Shown in pieces: positions 40,865 through 51,513 of a stretch of 64,000 nucleotides of DNA. Made by a program: the position numbers and the translations under genes. Position 1 is the first letter of the stretch. Each line of letters opens with the position of its first letter. Origin of the DNA: Janibacter cremeus (GTDB taxonomy: Bacteria; Actinomycetota; Actinomycetes; Actinomycetales; Dermatophilaceae); the NCBI RefSeq assembly GCF_029395675.1, contig NZ_CP115184.1, positions 2,604,001-2,668,000 on the forward strand, written 5' to 3'. The notes beneath the pieces are model-generated. The model was not told where the DNA came from. It made no database searches and worked only from the letters and a program-made list of their open reading frames with translations.

Positions 40865-42315
40865 GCACCCAGTTCTTCGGCCACATCATCGACAACGAAG
40901 AGGTCGAGTCGCTCAACGGCGAGCGCTTCGACGTGTGGAACCCCTGGACGCGTGAGGTCTTCGCCCAGGCCGCGGAGGGGGCCGCCGAGGACGCCGACCG
41001 CGCGATCGCGAGCGCCCGCCGCGCCTTCGACGAGGGCCCGTGGCCACGGATGACCCGCCCCGAGCGGGCAGCGGCGATCCACCGGCTCGCCGACCTCATG
41101 GAGGAGCGGGCCGACGAGCTGGCCACCCTCGACGCGACCAACATGGGCAAGCCGTTCGCCCAGGCCAAGCACGACGTCGGGCGCTCGGTGTGGAACTTCC
41201 GCTTCTTCGCCGACCACCAGCGCGACCACAACGGTGAGGTCTACCCGATGCCCTCGGGCCACCACACCTACAGCGAGTTCGGCCCCGCCGGCGTCGTCGC
41301 CGCCATCTCCCCGTGGAACTTCCCGCTGATGATGGCCTCGTGGAAGATCGCCCCGGCGATCGCCTGGGGCAACACCTGCATCATCAAGCCGAGCGAGGAC
41401 ACCCCCGCCTCGGTGACGCTGCTCGGCCGCCTCGCCGTCGAGGCCGGGTTCCCGCCCGGTGTGCTCAACGTGCTCAACGGTCACGGCGCCCCGGCGGGCT
41501 CCTCCCTCACCGAGGACGACCGTGTCGACCGCGTGACCTTCACCGGGTCCTCCACGACCGGCAAGATGGTCATGGCCTCCGCCGCGACGCACCTCGCACC
41601 CGTCTCCCTCGAGCTCGGCGGCAAGGGCGCCAACCTCGTCTTCGACGACGCGGACATCGACAACGCCGTGTACTGGGCCGTGGAGGCGATCTTCCGCAAC
41701 TCCGGCCAGATCTGCCTGGCGGGCTCGCGCCTGTTCGTCCAGTCCGGCGTCTACGACGAGTTCATGAAGCGCTTCGTCGCCGCCGCCGAGGCCCTGCCGA
41801 TCGGCGACCCCTTCGACCCGGAGGCGAAGTTCTCCTCGCTCGCGAGCAAGAAGCACTTCGACAAGGTCTCCTCCTACCTCGAGGACGTCGAGGCACAGGG
41901 CGGGACGATGGTCACCGGTGGCGTGGACGAGGACGGTCGCTGGCTGGTCAGGCCGACGATCCTCACCGACCTGCCGCTGGACTCCAAGCAGTACTGCGAG
42001 GAGATCTTCGGCCCGGTCGTGGTCGTCAACCGCTTCGACACCGAGGCGGAGGCCGTGCACCTGGCCAACGACACCCGGTACGGGCTCAACGCCATGCTCT
42101 TCACGGAGAACCTCTCCCGCGCCCACCGGGTCTCCTCGAACCTGCGCGCCGGCACGGTCTGGGTCAACTGCTTCTTCATCCGCGACCTGCGCACGCCCTT
42201 CGGCGGCGTCGGTGACTCCGGCGTCGGCCGCGAGGGCGGGGACTTCAGCCGTGAGTTCTTCACCGAGCCCAAGGCGATCGTCATGCAGATCGACCGGACG
42301 GTCCCCGGGGCCTGA
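40861..42315 (+). CDS. dmpC: 2-hydroxymuconic semialdehyde dehydrogenase
   Basis: This 484-residue NAD-dependent aldehyde dehydrogenase has ISPWNFPLMMASWKIAPA, VTFTGSSTTGK, ELGGKGANLVFDDAD and the catalytic Cys in NSGQICLAGSRL. It oxidises the catechol 2,3-dioxygenase product to 2-hydroxymuconate, feeding DmpI and DmpH. It is the last gene of the operon and the last catabolic gene before the gyrBA core. GTG start overlapping the dmpI stop. Confidence 0.93.
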   Translation: MSTQFFGHIIDNEEVESLNGERFDVWNPWTREVFAQAAEGAAEDADRAIASARRAFDEGPWPRMTRPERAAAIHRLADLMEERADELATLDATNMGKPFAQAKHDVGRSVWNFRFFADHQRDHNGEVYPMPSGHHTYSEFGPAGVVAAISPWNFPLMMASWKIAPAIAWGNTCIIKPSEDTPASVTLLGRLAVEAGFPPGVLNVLNGHGAPAGSSLTEDDRVDRVTFTGSSTTGKMVMASAATHLAPVSLELGGKGANLVFDDADIDNAVYWAVEAIFRNSGQICLAGSRLFVQSGVYDEFMKRFVAAAEALPIGDPFDPEAKFSSLASKKHFDKVSSYLEDVEAQGGTMVTGGVDEDGRWLVRPTILTDLPLDSKQYCEEIFGPVVVVNRFDTEAEAVHLANDTRYGLNAMLFTENLSRAHRVSSNLRAGTVWVNCFFIRDLRTPFGGVGDSGVGREGGDFSREFFTEPKAIVMQIDRTVPGA

Positions 42316-42449
42316 CCGCACCGGGGTCACCCGAGAACCGGTGGCCGGTCCACCCATCGAAACGACGATTGGTGGACCCCCCGGGTCGTTATGGCATCGT
42401 GAGTTGCTGCTCTTGCTTCCGAGAGCGCGAGTGCCTATGAGGAGTTCCC

Positions 42450-43313
42450 ATGAGTGGACCGAAGGACGGTCGGCGCGGCGACGCCTTCAACGACTTCTTC
42501 GGCGACCCGAGCCCGTCCGGACGCATGGGTCCGGCGGCGGAGCAGCCCCCGGAGAGCGGCCCCGACGAGACCACCCGCATGGACATCGGCGGTGGCGAGG
42601 AGACGCCGACCCAGCCGAGCCCCGCGGCCGAGCCGTCCTACGAGCCGACCATTGCGACGGGCGCGGTCCCCGAGAGCTGGTGGGCCTCCGAGCCCGAGCC
42701 GAGCACCGCACCGTCGGCCTCGACCTGGGACACCACCTCGGCAGCGGCGCAGCAGGACCAGCGACCCCCGCGCAAGGGGGTCTCCCCCCTCGGCCTCGTG
42801 GCCATGCTCGTCGGCGGCGTCCTGCTGGGCGGCCTGGTCGTCGGCGGTGTCGTCATGGCCCTCGGTGGTGACGACGAGCAGCCGGTCGCCCAGCAGACGG
42901 TGACCACGACCAGCTCGCCCACGGAGGGCGATGCGAGCGAGTCCTCCGACGAGACCTCGTCGAGCACCTCCAGCTCCTCCTCCCCCTCCTCGTCATCGTC
43001 GAGCACGTCGTCGAGCACGTCCTCGAGCAGCTCGTCGAGCTCGACGACGGTCGCGCGCACGGGCGAACCCCCGAGTGGTGTCTCCGAGTGCGCAGGCCCG
43101 TCCGGCGGCGTGGCCGTCGGCACCGGTTCGGACGTGACCTCCTGCGGGTTCGCCCTCGCGGTGCGTGACGCCTACGTCGCGGGCGGCTCGAACGGGCCCG
43201 CGACCCTGCGCGTGACCTCCCCGGTGACCAACAAGGCGTACACGATGAGCTGCTCGGGTGAGGCGGTCACGCGCTGCACCGGCGGCAACAACGCCGTGGT
43301 CGTCCTGTACTGA
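42450..43313 (+). CDS. Membrane-anchored protein with Ser-rich linker, function unknown
   Basis: I do not recognise a named family. The 287 residues comprise an acidic, Pro-rich cytoplasmic part (1-108), one membrane segment (LGLVAMLVGGVLLGGLVVGGVVMA, quoted in part: LVGGVLLGGLVVGGVV), an extracellular linker of about 45 residues that is almost all Ser/Thr, and a C-terminal domain of about 75 residues with four Cys (SECAGP, TSCGFA, MSCSGE, RCTGG), probably disulfide-bonded. RBS AGGAG. The topology resembles secreted sensor or binding domains tethered to the wall. It lies between the catabolic region and gyrB and may be the first core gene. Confidence 0.8.
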   Translation: MSGPKDGRRGDAFNDFFGDPSPSGRMGPAAEQPPESGPDETTRMDIGGGEETPTQPSPAAEPSYEPTIATGAVPESWWASEPEPSTAPSASTWDTTSAAAQQDQRPPRKGVSPLGLVAMLVGGVLLGGLVVGGVVMALGGDDEQPVAQQTVTTTSSPTEGDASESSDETSSSTSSSSSPSSSSSSTSSSTSSSSSSSSTTVARTGEPPSGVSECAGPSGGVAVGTGSDVTSCGFALAVRDAYVAGGSNGPATLRVTSPVTNKAYTMSCSGEAVTRCTGGNNAVVVLY

Positions 43314-43315
43314 CC

Positions 43316-44203
43316 GTGCTGCGCCACCTCGCCGGGACCCTCACCGTGGGCCTGGCGATGGCTGCCTGCTCGACGCCGGGTGGGAGCGGCCCGACGTCGT
43401 CGACCTCGACGAGCGCCCCGTCGTCGACGACCTCGACGACCTCAACCTCGACCTCGACCTCGACCTCGACGGCGCCGGCCGAGCCGCCGGTGCTGCACCG
43501 CGCGCTCGTCGCCGACCTCCAGGAGGTCCTGCGTACCCACGAGGGGGCCGAGGTCTCGGTCGCGCTCGCCCCGGTGGGCTCGCCCGAGCTGACCCGGGTC
43601 GTCGGCGAGGCCACGCCGCTCGTGGCCTGGTCGACGATCAAGGTCCCGCTCGCCCTGGCGGTGCTGCGCTCCGACCACGTGGCCCCGGCGGACACCACGG
43701 CGGCGCTGACGGCCTCGGACAACGCGGCCGCCCAGCGCCTGTGGGAGGGCCTGGGGTCCGGTGCGAGCGCCTCCGACGCCGTCGAGAGCGAGCTGCGGCG
43801 TGGCGGGGACACCCGCACCGAGGTCCCGCCCGAGGTGACCGTCCCCGGCTACTCCGCCTTCGGCCAGTCGACGTGGCGCCTGGCCGACCAGGCCTCGTTC
43901 ACCGCCGCACTCCCCTGCCTGCGCGGAGCGTCCCCGGTCACCGAGGCGATGGGCAGGGTCATCGGTGGCCAGCGGTGGGGTCTCGGCGGGATCGACGGTG
44001 CCCGTCTCAAGGGTGGGTGGGGCCCGACCCCCGAGGGCTACGTCGTGCGCCAGCTCGGCATCGTCCCCGGGGCGAAGGGGGGAACCGCTGCGGCGCTGCA
44101 GGTGCGCACCGATAGCCATGCCCAGGGCACGGCGATCATGGACGCGGTCGCCGCGGTGATCGAGCAGCACCGGGATGCTCTGCCCGTGGGGTCGTGCGCC
44201 TGA
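43316..44203 (+). CDS. Lipoprotein with class A beta-lactamase-like serine hydrolase fold
   Basis: This 295-residue protein has a lipobox (GLAMAAC), a Thr/Ser repeat linker and a catalytic domain with S-x-x-K in WSTIKVPLAL, SDN in TASDNAAAQ and a KGG motif (LKGGWGPT) in the KTG position. It could be a beta-lactamase-related or D,D-peptidase-like enzyme; no Glu166-type motif is evident to me, so beta-lactam hydrolysis is not assured. GTG start 3 bases after the preceding stop, so likely cotranscribed. Confidence 0.8.
   Translation: MLRHLAGTLTVGLAMAACSTPGGSGPTSSTSTSAPSSTTSTTSTSTSTSTSTAPAEPPVLHRALVADLQEVLRTHEGAEVSVALAPVGSPELTRVVGEATPLVAWSTIKVPLALAVLRSDHVAPADTTAALTASDNAAAQRLWEGLGSGASASDAVESELRRGGDTRTEVPPEVTVPGYSAFGQSTWRLADQASFTAALPCLRGASPVTEAMGRVIGGQRWGLGGIDGARLKGGWGPTPEGYVVRQLGIVPGAKGGTAAALQVRTDSHAQGTAIMDAVAAVIEQHRDALPVGSCA
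43441..43470. repeat. Hexanucleotide tandem repeat (CTCGAC)n in the lipoprotein linker
   Basis: Five consecutive hexamers (CTCAAC then four CTCGAC) encode alternating Thr-Ser. Being a multiple of three, changes in copy number would alter linker length without a frameshift. Confidence 0.8.
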
Positions 44204-44215
44204 GGGTCCCGTCGG

Positions 44216-44236
44216 GGCGCTCCCTTCAGGAGCGCC
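44216..44236. terminator. Terminator hairpin before gyrB
   Basis: GGCGCTCC (44216-44223) pairs perfectly with GGAGCGCC (44229-44236) around a CTTCA loop, 13 bases after the lipoprotein stop. It isolates gyrB, whose own promoter must lie in 44237-44430; TAGGAT at 44351-44356 is a possible -10. Confidence 0.6.
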
Positions 44237-44367
44237 ACTCAGAGCGCCTGACGGTGCCGCTTGCGTACCGGGAGTCGTCAACCCACGGGTTCTGCGGTCA
44301 GAACGGCCGCCACGGGCCCCTCAGATGCGTCTCCGCGGGCCTCGGAGAGGTAGGATCGGGGGGTTGA

Positions 44368-46512
<2,145 letters not shown>

Positions 46513-46578
46513 TCCGCCCGCGCGCCACCACCCAGCCTTCGCCCCCCTTCGGCAACGACCCCGAGGTGACCTGACCAC

Positions 46579-49158
46579 ATGACCGACATCCCCACCACCG
46601 ACGAGCAGCACGACCGCACCGAACCGATCGACCTCAACGCGGAGATGCAGCGCAGCTACATCGAGTACGCGATGAGCGTCATCGTCTCCCGGGCGCTGCC
46701 GGACGTGCGCGACGGCCTCAAGCCCGTGCACCGGCGCATCGTCTACGCCATGTACGACGGTGGCTACCGCCCCGACCGCGGTTACAACAAGTGCTCGCGC
46801 GTCGTCGGTGACGTCATGGGCCAGTACCACCCGCACGGCGACACCGCGATCTACGACGCGATGGTCCGCCTCGTGCAGCCGTGGTCGATGCGCTACCCGC
46901 TCATCGACGGGCAGGGCAACTTCGGCTCCGCCGGCAACGACGGTGCCGCCGCCCCCCGGTACACCGAGTGCAAGATGGCGCCGCTGTCGCTGGAGCTGGT
47001 GCGCGACATCGACCAGGAGACGGTCGACTTCGTCCCCAACTACGACGGCAAGACGATGCAGCCGGACGTGCTGCCGGCCCGCTTCCCCAACCTGCTGGCC
47101 AACGGCTCCGCCGGCATCGCCGTCGGCATGGCCACCCAGATCCCGCCGCACAACCTGCGCGAGGTCGCCGAGGCCGCCCACTGGATGCTCGACCACCACG
47201 AGAGCACCCGTGAGGAGGCCCTCGAGGCGATCACGGGGATCATCAAGGGACCGGACTTCCCCAGCGGCGCACTGATCATGGGCACGCGCGGCATCGACGA
47301 CGCCTACCGCACCGGCCGCGGCTCGATCATCATGCGCGCGGTCGTCGAGGTCGAGGAGATCCAGGGCCGCACCTGCCTCGTGGTCACCGAGCTGCCCTAC
47401 CAGGTCAACCCGGACACGCTCGCGCAGAAGATCGCCGAGATGACCAAGGAGGGTCGCCTCTCCGGCATCGCCGACATCCGCGACGAGACCTCTGGTCGCA
47501 CGGGCCAGCGCCTGGTGATCGTGCTCAAGCGCGACGCCGTGGCCAAGGTCGTGCTCAACAACCTCTACAAGCACACCCAGCTGCAGACCACGTTCGGTGC
47601 CAACATGCTGGCCCTGGTCGACGGGGTGCCGCGGACCCTGCCGGTCTCCGCCTTCATCCGGCACTGGGTCGAGCACCAGATCGACGTCATCGTCCGGCGC
47701 ACCGAGTACCGGCTGCGCAAGGACGAGGCCGCGATCCACATCCTGCGCGGCTACCTCAAGGCCCTCGACATGCTCGACGAGGTCATCGCGCTGATCCGCC
47801 GCTCGCCGACGGTCGAGGAGGCCCGCGAGGGCCTGATCCAGCTCCTGGACATCGACGAGGTGCAGGCCCGGGCGATCCTCGACCTCCAGCTGCGGCGACT
47901 GGCCGCGCTGGAGCGGCAGAAGATCATCGACGAGCACGACGAGATCGAAGCCCGGATCATCGACTACAAGGACATCCTCGCCAAGCCCGAGCGGCAGCGC
48001 CAGATCGTGCGCGACGAGCTGACCGAGATCGTCGACCGCTACGGCGACGACCGGCGCAGCCGGATCCTGCCCTACGACGGCGACGTCGCCATGGAGGACC
48101 TCATCCCCGAGGAGGACGTGGTCGTCACGATCACCCGGGGCGGCTACGCCAAGCGCACGCGGGTGGACGAGTACCGGGCCCAGAAGCGCGGCGGGAAGGG
48201 GGTGCGCGGCGCCACCCTGCGGGGCGAGGACGTCGTGCGCAACTTCTTCACCACGACCTCCCACCACTGGCTGCTCTTCTTCACCAACATGGGCCGGGTC
48301 TACCGGATCAAGGCCTACGAGCTCCCCGAGGCGGCGCGTGAGGGCAAGGGCCAGCACGTGGCCAACCTGCTCGCCTTCCAGCCGGAGGAGCAGATCGCGG
48401 CCGTCTACGCGATCAAGGACTACGAGGTCGCGCCGTACCTCGTGCTCGCGACCAAGAACGGCCTGGTCAAGAAGACCCGGCTGAGCGAGTACGACTCGCC
48501 CCGCACCGGTGGGCTGATCGCGATCAAGCTGCGCGAGGGCGACGAGCTCATCGGCGCCGGCCTGGTCCACGCGGAGGACGACCTGCTGCTCGTCTCGCGC
48601 CACGCGCAGTCGGTGCGCTTCCACGCCACGGACGACGTGCTCCGGCCGATGGGCCGCTCGACGAGCGGCGTCACCGGCATGAAGTTCCGCGACGGCGACT
48701 CCTTGCTCGCCCTCAACGTCATCCCCGACGGTAGCGACCCCGATGTCTTCGTCGTCTTCGAGAACGGCGTCGCCAAGCGCACCGCGGCCTCCCAGTGGAC
48801 GGCCAAGGGCCGTGCCGGTCTCGGCGTCCTCGCGGCCAACTCCGGGAAGGGCGGTCAGCTCGTCGGTGCCCTGGTCGTCGACGAGCTCGACGAGGTCATG
48901 GTCGTGATGGAGAAGGGCAACATCGTCCGGTCCGCCGTCACCGAGATCAACCGCACCAGCCGCAACACGCAGGGCGTGAACTTCGCCAAGCCTCGCAAGG
49001 GCGACGCGATCGTCGCGGTCGCCCGGAATGTCGATCGTGGCGAAGACGCGGAGATCGAGGACGGGGAGGTAGCGTCGGACCCTGACGTGAAGTCCGTCGA
49101 GAGCGACTCGGCGGAGACCGGCCAGCAGGGGGACGCCCCCGGAGGTGACGACGAGTGA
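46579..49158 (+). CDS. gyrA: DNA gyrase subunit A
   Basis: This 859-residue breakage-reunion subunit has its catalytic Tyr in [12 protein letters not shown] and the GyrA-box in the C-terminal pinwheel (QKRGGKGV). The quinolone-resistance region reads [15 protein letters not shown], with Thr at the usual Ser83 position. The C-terminal tail of about 25 residues is acidic. No intein. DUF3566 starts at an overlapping GTGA. Confidence 0.98.
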   Translation: MTDIPTTDEQHDRTEPIDLNAEMQRSYIEYAMSVIVSRALPDVRDGLKPVHRRIVYAMYDGGYRPDRGYNKCSRVVGDVMGQYHPHGDTAIYDAMVRLVQPWSMRYPLIDGQGNFGSAGNDGAAAPRYTECKMAPLSLELVRDIDQETVDFVPNYDGKTMQPDVLPARFPNLLANGSAGIAVGMATQIPPHNLREVAEAAHWMLDHHESTREEALEAITGIIKGPDFPSGALIMGTRGIDDAYRTGRGSIIMRAVVEVEEIQGRTCLVVTELPYQVNPDTLAQKIAEMTKEGRLSGIADIRDETSGRTGQRLVIVLKRDAVAKVVLNNLYKHTQLQTTFGANMLALVDGVPRTLPVSAFIRHWVEHQIDVIVRRTEYRLRKDEAAIHILRGYLKALDMLDEVIALIRRSPTVEEAREGLIQLLDIDEVQARAILDLQLRRLAALERQKIIDEHDEIEARIIDYKDILAKPERQRQIVRDELTEIVDRYGDDRRSRILPYDGDVAMEDLIPEEDVVVTITRGGYAKRTRVDEYRAQKRGGKGVRGATLRGEDVVRNFFTTTSHHWLLFFTNMGRVYRIKAYELPEAAREGKGQHVANLLAFQPEEQIAAVYAIKDYEVAPYLVLATKNGLVKKTRLSEYDSPRTGGLIAIKLREGDELIGAGLVHAEDDLLLVSRHAQSVRFHATDDVLRPMGRSTSGVTGMKFRDGDSLLALNVIPDGSDPDVFVVFENGVAKRTAASQWTAKGRAGLGVLAANSGKGGQLVGALVVDELDEVMVVMEKGNIVRSAVTEINRTSRNTQGVNFAKPRKGDAIVAVARNVDRGEDAEIEDGEVASDPDVKSVESDSAETGQQGDAPGGDDE

Positions 49159-49616
49159 CTTCGCCAGGAGACACCACGACGATGCGGACGTCGTCCGACC
49201 CGAACCGTCCCCAGGGCGGCGGTCCCGCTGCCCGACCCGCGCCCCGGGCCGGTCGCCGCGTCCGGCTCATGGTCTCGCGGGTGGACCCCTTCTCGGTCAT
49301 GAAGGTCGGCTTCCTGGTCTCCGTGGCCATGGGCATCGCCTTCGTGGTGATGACGGCGGTCCTGTGGATGCTCATGGGTGCCATGGGCGTCTTCGACACC
49401 GTCAACGAGCTCGCCGGGCAGATCCTCGGCGAGGGCTCGGGCACGGAGTTCGACATCATGGACTTCGTCGGCTTCGGCCGGGTCCTGTCGCTGTCGATCA
49501 TCGTCGCCGTCATCGACGTCGTGCTCATGACGGCGATCGTGACGCTCGGGGCCTTCCTCTACAACATCGTGGCGAGCCTCGTCGGCGGCATCCACATGAC
49601 CCTGACGGACGACTGA
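49155..49616 (+). CDS. DUF3566 membrane protein
   Basis: This 153-residue protein has two or three hydrophobic segments ([20 protein letters not shown], quoted in part: [42 protein letters not shown]) and the DUF3566 motif [14 protein letters not shown] and [11 protein letters not shown]. It is a conserved actinobacterial neighbour of gyrA of unknown function. GTG start overlapping the gyrA stop shows translational coupling. Confidence 0.92.
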   Translation: MTSPGDTTTMRTSSDPNRPQGGGPAARPAPRAGRRVRLMVSRVDPFSVMKVGFLVSVAMGIAFVVMTAVLWMLMGAMGVFDTVNELAGQILGEGSGTEFDIMDFVGFGRVLSLSIIVAVIDVVLMTAIVTLGAFLYNIVASLVGGIHMTLTDD

Positions 49617-49689
49617 CCGGCTCCGGGACGTCGTTTTGGAATCGGCGTCCGGAGTGAGGTACTGTCGGGCGTCGCACCACGGTGCACGC

Positions 49690-49767
49690 GGGCCTATAGC
49701 TCAGCTCGGTTAGAGCGCTTCCCTGATAAGGAAGAGGTCCCTGGTTCAAGTCCAGGTAGGCCCACCA
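49690..49767 (+). tRNA. tRNA-Ile (anticodon GAT)
   Basis: Acceptor GGGCCTA pairs with TAGGCCC; the anticodon arm CTTCCCTGATAAGGAAG has GAT, and the T-arm is CTGGTTCAAGTCCAG. The discriminator A is followed by an encoded CCA. This tRNA after gyrA is standard in actinobacteria. Confidence 0.98.
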
Positions 49768-49784
49768 CGGGCGGCGAAGGAGAG

Positions 49785-49961
49785 ATGATGAAGAAGGTTC
49801 TCGCCCTCGCCGCCGCTGCCGCAGCCGGGGCGGTGTACGCCCGGCGCAAGGTCGAGCAGCAGCGATCCGAGAAGGACCTGCACGCCGCGACCTCCCGGAT
49901 GAGGACCCCCACCGCGACGAGCGGTGGGGCGTGGGCGGCCGCGACGGACCGCCCGACCTGA
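49785..49961 (+). CDS. DLW-39 family small protein
   Basis: This 58-residue peptide begins MMKKVLALAAAAAAGAVYARR, a short hydrophobic segment, and continues EQQRSEKDLHAATS, matching the E-x-DLW-x-x-AT pattern of the DLW-39 family (Trp replaced by His). Family members are found in exactly this place, between tRNA-Ile and tRNA-Ala of actinobacteria; the function is unknown. RBS GAAGGAGAG. The C-terminal 20 residues exceed the usual length. Confidence 0.8.
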   Translation: MMKKVLALAAAAAAGAVYARRKVEQQRSEKDLHAATSRMRTPTATSGGAWAAATDRPT

Positions 49962-49974
49962 TCCACCAGCCCTC

Positions 49975-50047
49975 GGGGGCGTGGCGCAATTGGTAGCGCA
50001 CCTGCTTTGCAAGCAGGGGGTTGTCGGTTCGAGTCCGATCGCCTCCA
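49975..50047 (+). tRNA. tRNA-Ala (anticodon TGC)
   Basis: Acceptor GGGGGCG pairs with CGCCTCC (one G-T wobble); the anticodon arm CCTGCTTTGCAAGCAGG has TGC and the T-arm is TCGGTTCGAGTCCGA. No CCA is encoded (ACCG follows). Confidence 0.97.
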
Positions 50048-50055
50048 CCGAGTAG

Positions 50056-50105
50056 GACGAAGGCGGTGCCCGGAGGTGCTCACACCTCAGGGCACCGCCT
50101 TCGTC
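50056..50105. terminator. Very strong terminator hairpin after the gyrA-tRNA unit
   Basis: A 16-bp perfect stem (GACGAAGGCGGTGCCC at 50056-50071 with 50090-50105) encloses a 6-bp inner stem GAGGTG/CACCTC. Essentially a 22-bp hairpin with one mismatch pair. It closes the gyrBA-tRNA unit ahead of the hydrolase gene. Confidence 0.8.
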
Positions 50106-50199
50106 GTCCCTGCCCCGCGTTCCGCCCTGCGCACCGGGTGCCCACCCCGCGCGGCGGTCGGCCTACGTTGGCGAGAAAGACACGAGCCAGGAGGCCCCC

Positions 50200-51033
50200 A
50201 TGAGCACTGTCGAGACCACCACCAACCCCGAGGTCGCCGAGTCGATCGATGTCAACGGCATCGCGACGAACTACCACGACGTGGGCGAGGGCGACCCCGT
50301 CCTGCTGATCCACGGCTCCGGCCCCGGCGTGAGCGCGTACGCCAACTGGCGCGTGGTCCTGCCCGAGCTGTCGCGCACCCACCGCGTCATCGCACCGGAC
50401 GTCCTCGGCTTCGGCTACACCGAGCGCCCGGAGGGCATCACCTACGACATGGCGACGTGGACCGAGCACCTCGTCGGCCTCATGGACGCCCTGGGCATCG
50501 AGAAGGCCGCGGTCGTGGGCAACAGCTTCGGCGGGGCGCTCGCCCTCAACGTCGCGGCACACCACCCGGAGCGCGTGACCAGGCTCGTCCTCATGGGTGC
50601 GGTGGGCGTGCCCTTCGAGATCACCGAGGGCCTGGACAAGGTCTGGGGCTTCGAGCCCTCCCTGGAGAACATGGTCGACCTCATGGACGTCTTCGCCTAC
50701 GACCGCTCGCTCCTGACCGAGGACCTGGCCCGGCTCCGGCTCGAGGCCGCCACCCGCCCGGGCGTGCACGAGGCCTACCGCTCGATGTTCCCGGCGCCGC
50801 GGCAGAACTCGGTCGAGGCGATGACGATCCCCGACCAGGACATCCGCGCCATCACGCAGCCGACGCTGATCATCCACGGCCGCGACGACGAGGTCATCCC
50901 GCTGAGCAACTCGATGCGCCTCCACGAGCTCATCGAGCAGTCCCAGCTGCACGTCTTCGGCCAGTGCGGTCACTGGGTGCAGATCGAGCACACCAAGGAC
51001 TTCACCCAGCTCGTCGAGTCCTTCCTCGCCTGA
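50200..51033 (+). CDS. dmpD: 2-hydroxymuconic semialdehyde hydrolase (DmpD/XylF-like), orphan
   Basis: This 277-residue C-C hydrolase closely resembles DmpD/XylF: HGSGPGVSAYANW, VLGFGYTERPEG, GNSFGGALALN, VFAYDRSLLTEDLA, MFPAPRQNSVEAM, HGRDDEVIPL and LHVFGQCGHWVQIEH. It cleaves catechol or methylcatechol ring-fission products to 2-oxopent-4-enoate plus formate or acetate. The product feeds DmpE, yet the gene lies alone beyond gyrBA, about 8 kb from dmpC. It is monocistronic, with RBS CAGGAGG and its own upstream terminator for the preceding unit. Confidence 0.92.
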   Translation: MSTVETTTNPEVAESIDVNGIATNYHDVGEGDPVLLIHGSGPGVSAYANWRVVLPELSRTHRVIAPDVLGFGYTERPEGITYDMATWTEHLVGLMDALGIEKAAVVGNSFGGALALNVAAHHPERVTRLVLMGAVGVPFEITEGLDKVWGFEPSLENMVDLMDVFAYDRSLLTEDLARLRLEAATRPGVHEAYRSMFPAPRQNSVEAMTIPDQDIRAITQPTLIIHGRDDEVIPLSNSMRLHELIEQSQLHVFGQCGHWVQIEHTKDFTQLVESFLA

Positions 51034-51054
51034 CGACACGCAGGTGGGCATCGG

Positions 51055-51096
51055 CCCTCAGGCCACGGGACGGTGCCCTCAGGCCACGGGACGGTG
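51055..51096. repeat. 21-bp perfect tandem duplication at a gene end
   Basis: The unit 51055-51075 is repeated immediately at 51076-51096. On the minus strand one copy encodes the last residues and stop (KHRPVA-stop) of the MmcQ/YjbR gene, and the other lies in the 3-prime untranslated region. Confidence 0.9.
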
Positions 51097-51435
51097 CTTC
51101 CTGGGCAGCTTGGCCACGACCGTCTCGTAGGAGTCCTCGACCGCCTCGAGCAGCTCGTCGAGCGGGATGGCCCCGCCGATGGTCAGGGTGTTCCAGCCGC
51201 TGCGGCCGATGTAGGCCATGACCGCGGCATCGTGCGGGTAGCGGGCGAGCCACTCGTCGGCCTCCTCCCGGGTGGCGCCGGCCTTGACACCGACGGACCG
51301 GGCGCCGAGGAAGGCGAAGATCCTGCCCTTCGCCGCGGGCCCGACCTTCGCGACGAGGTCGCCCTCCCACGGCTCGTCCGGCCACGCTCCCGGGAGGGGG
51401 AGGGCGTGGTCACGGATGGTGTCGGCGGCGGCCAC
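51079..51435 (-). CDS. MmcQ/YjbR family protein
   Basis: This 118-residue protein of the YjbR/CyaY-like double-wing family has PGAWPDEPWEGDLVAKVG, IFAFLG, and the C-terminal SGWNTLTIGGAIPLDELLEAVEDSYETVVAKLPRK, quoted in part as GWNTLTIGGAIPLDEL. The fold is linked to DNA-binding-like surfaces; the cellular role is not established. GTG start, no strong RBS. Convergent with dmpD. Confidence 0.88.
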   Translation of the reverse strand: MAAADTIRDHALPLPGAWPDEPWEGDLVAKVGPAAKGRIFAFLGARSVGVKAGATREEADEWLARYPHDAAVMAYIGRSGWNTLTIGGAIPLDELLEAVEDSYETVVAKLPRKHRPVA

Positions 51436-51457
51436 CTGCCCAGCGTGGCACAGCGAA

Positions 51458-51489
51458 GGGGGCCGGCCCGCTGGTGCGGACCGGCCCCC
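51458..51489. terminator. Terminator hairpin downstream of the Ala/Lys-rich protein gene
   Basis: GGGGGCCGG (51458-51466) pairs with CCGGCCCCC (51481-51489) around a 14-base loop, just after the stop of the minus-strand gene ending at 51514. Confidence 0.6.
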
Positions 51490-51513
51490 CTCGCGTGGTG
51501 CTGGTGGTGACGC

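Noticed and set aside
42950-43050. CRISPR-like repeats
   Set aside because: The repetition is codon-level Ser/Thr low complexity in a linker; there are no regular spacers and no cas genes.
49690-50047. tRNA-Ile or tRNA-Ala as attachment site of an integrated island
   Set aside because: No integrase gene and no duplicated tRNA 3-prime end was seen at the edges of the catabolic region.
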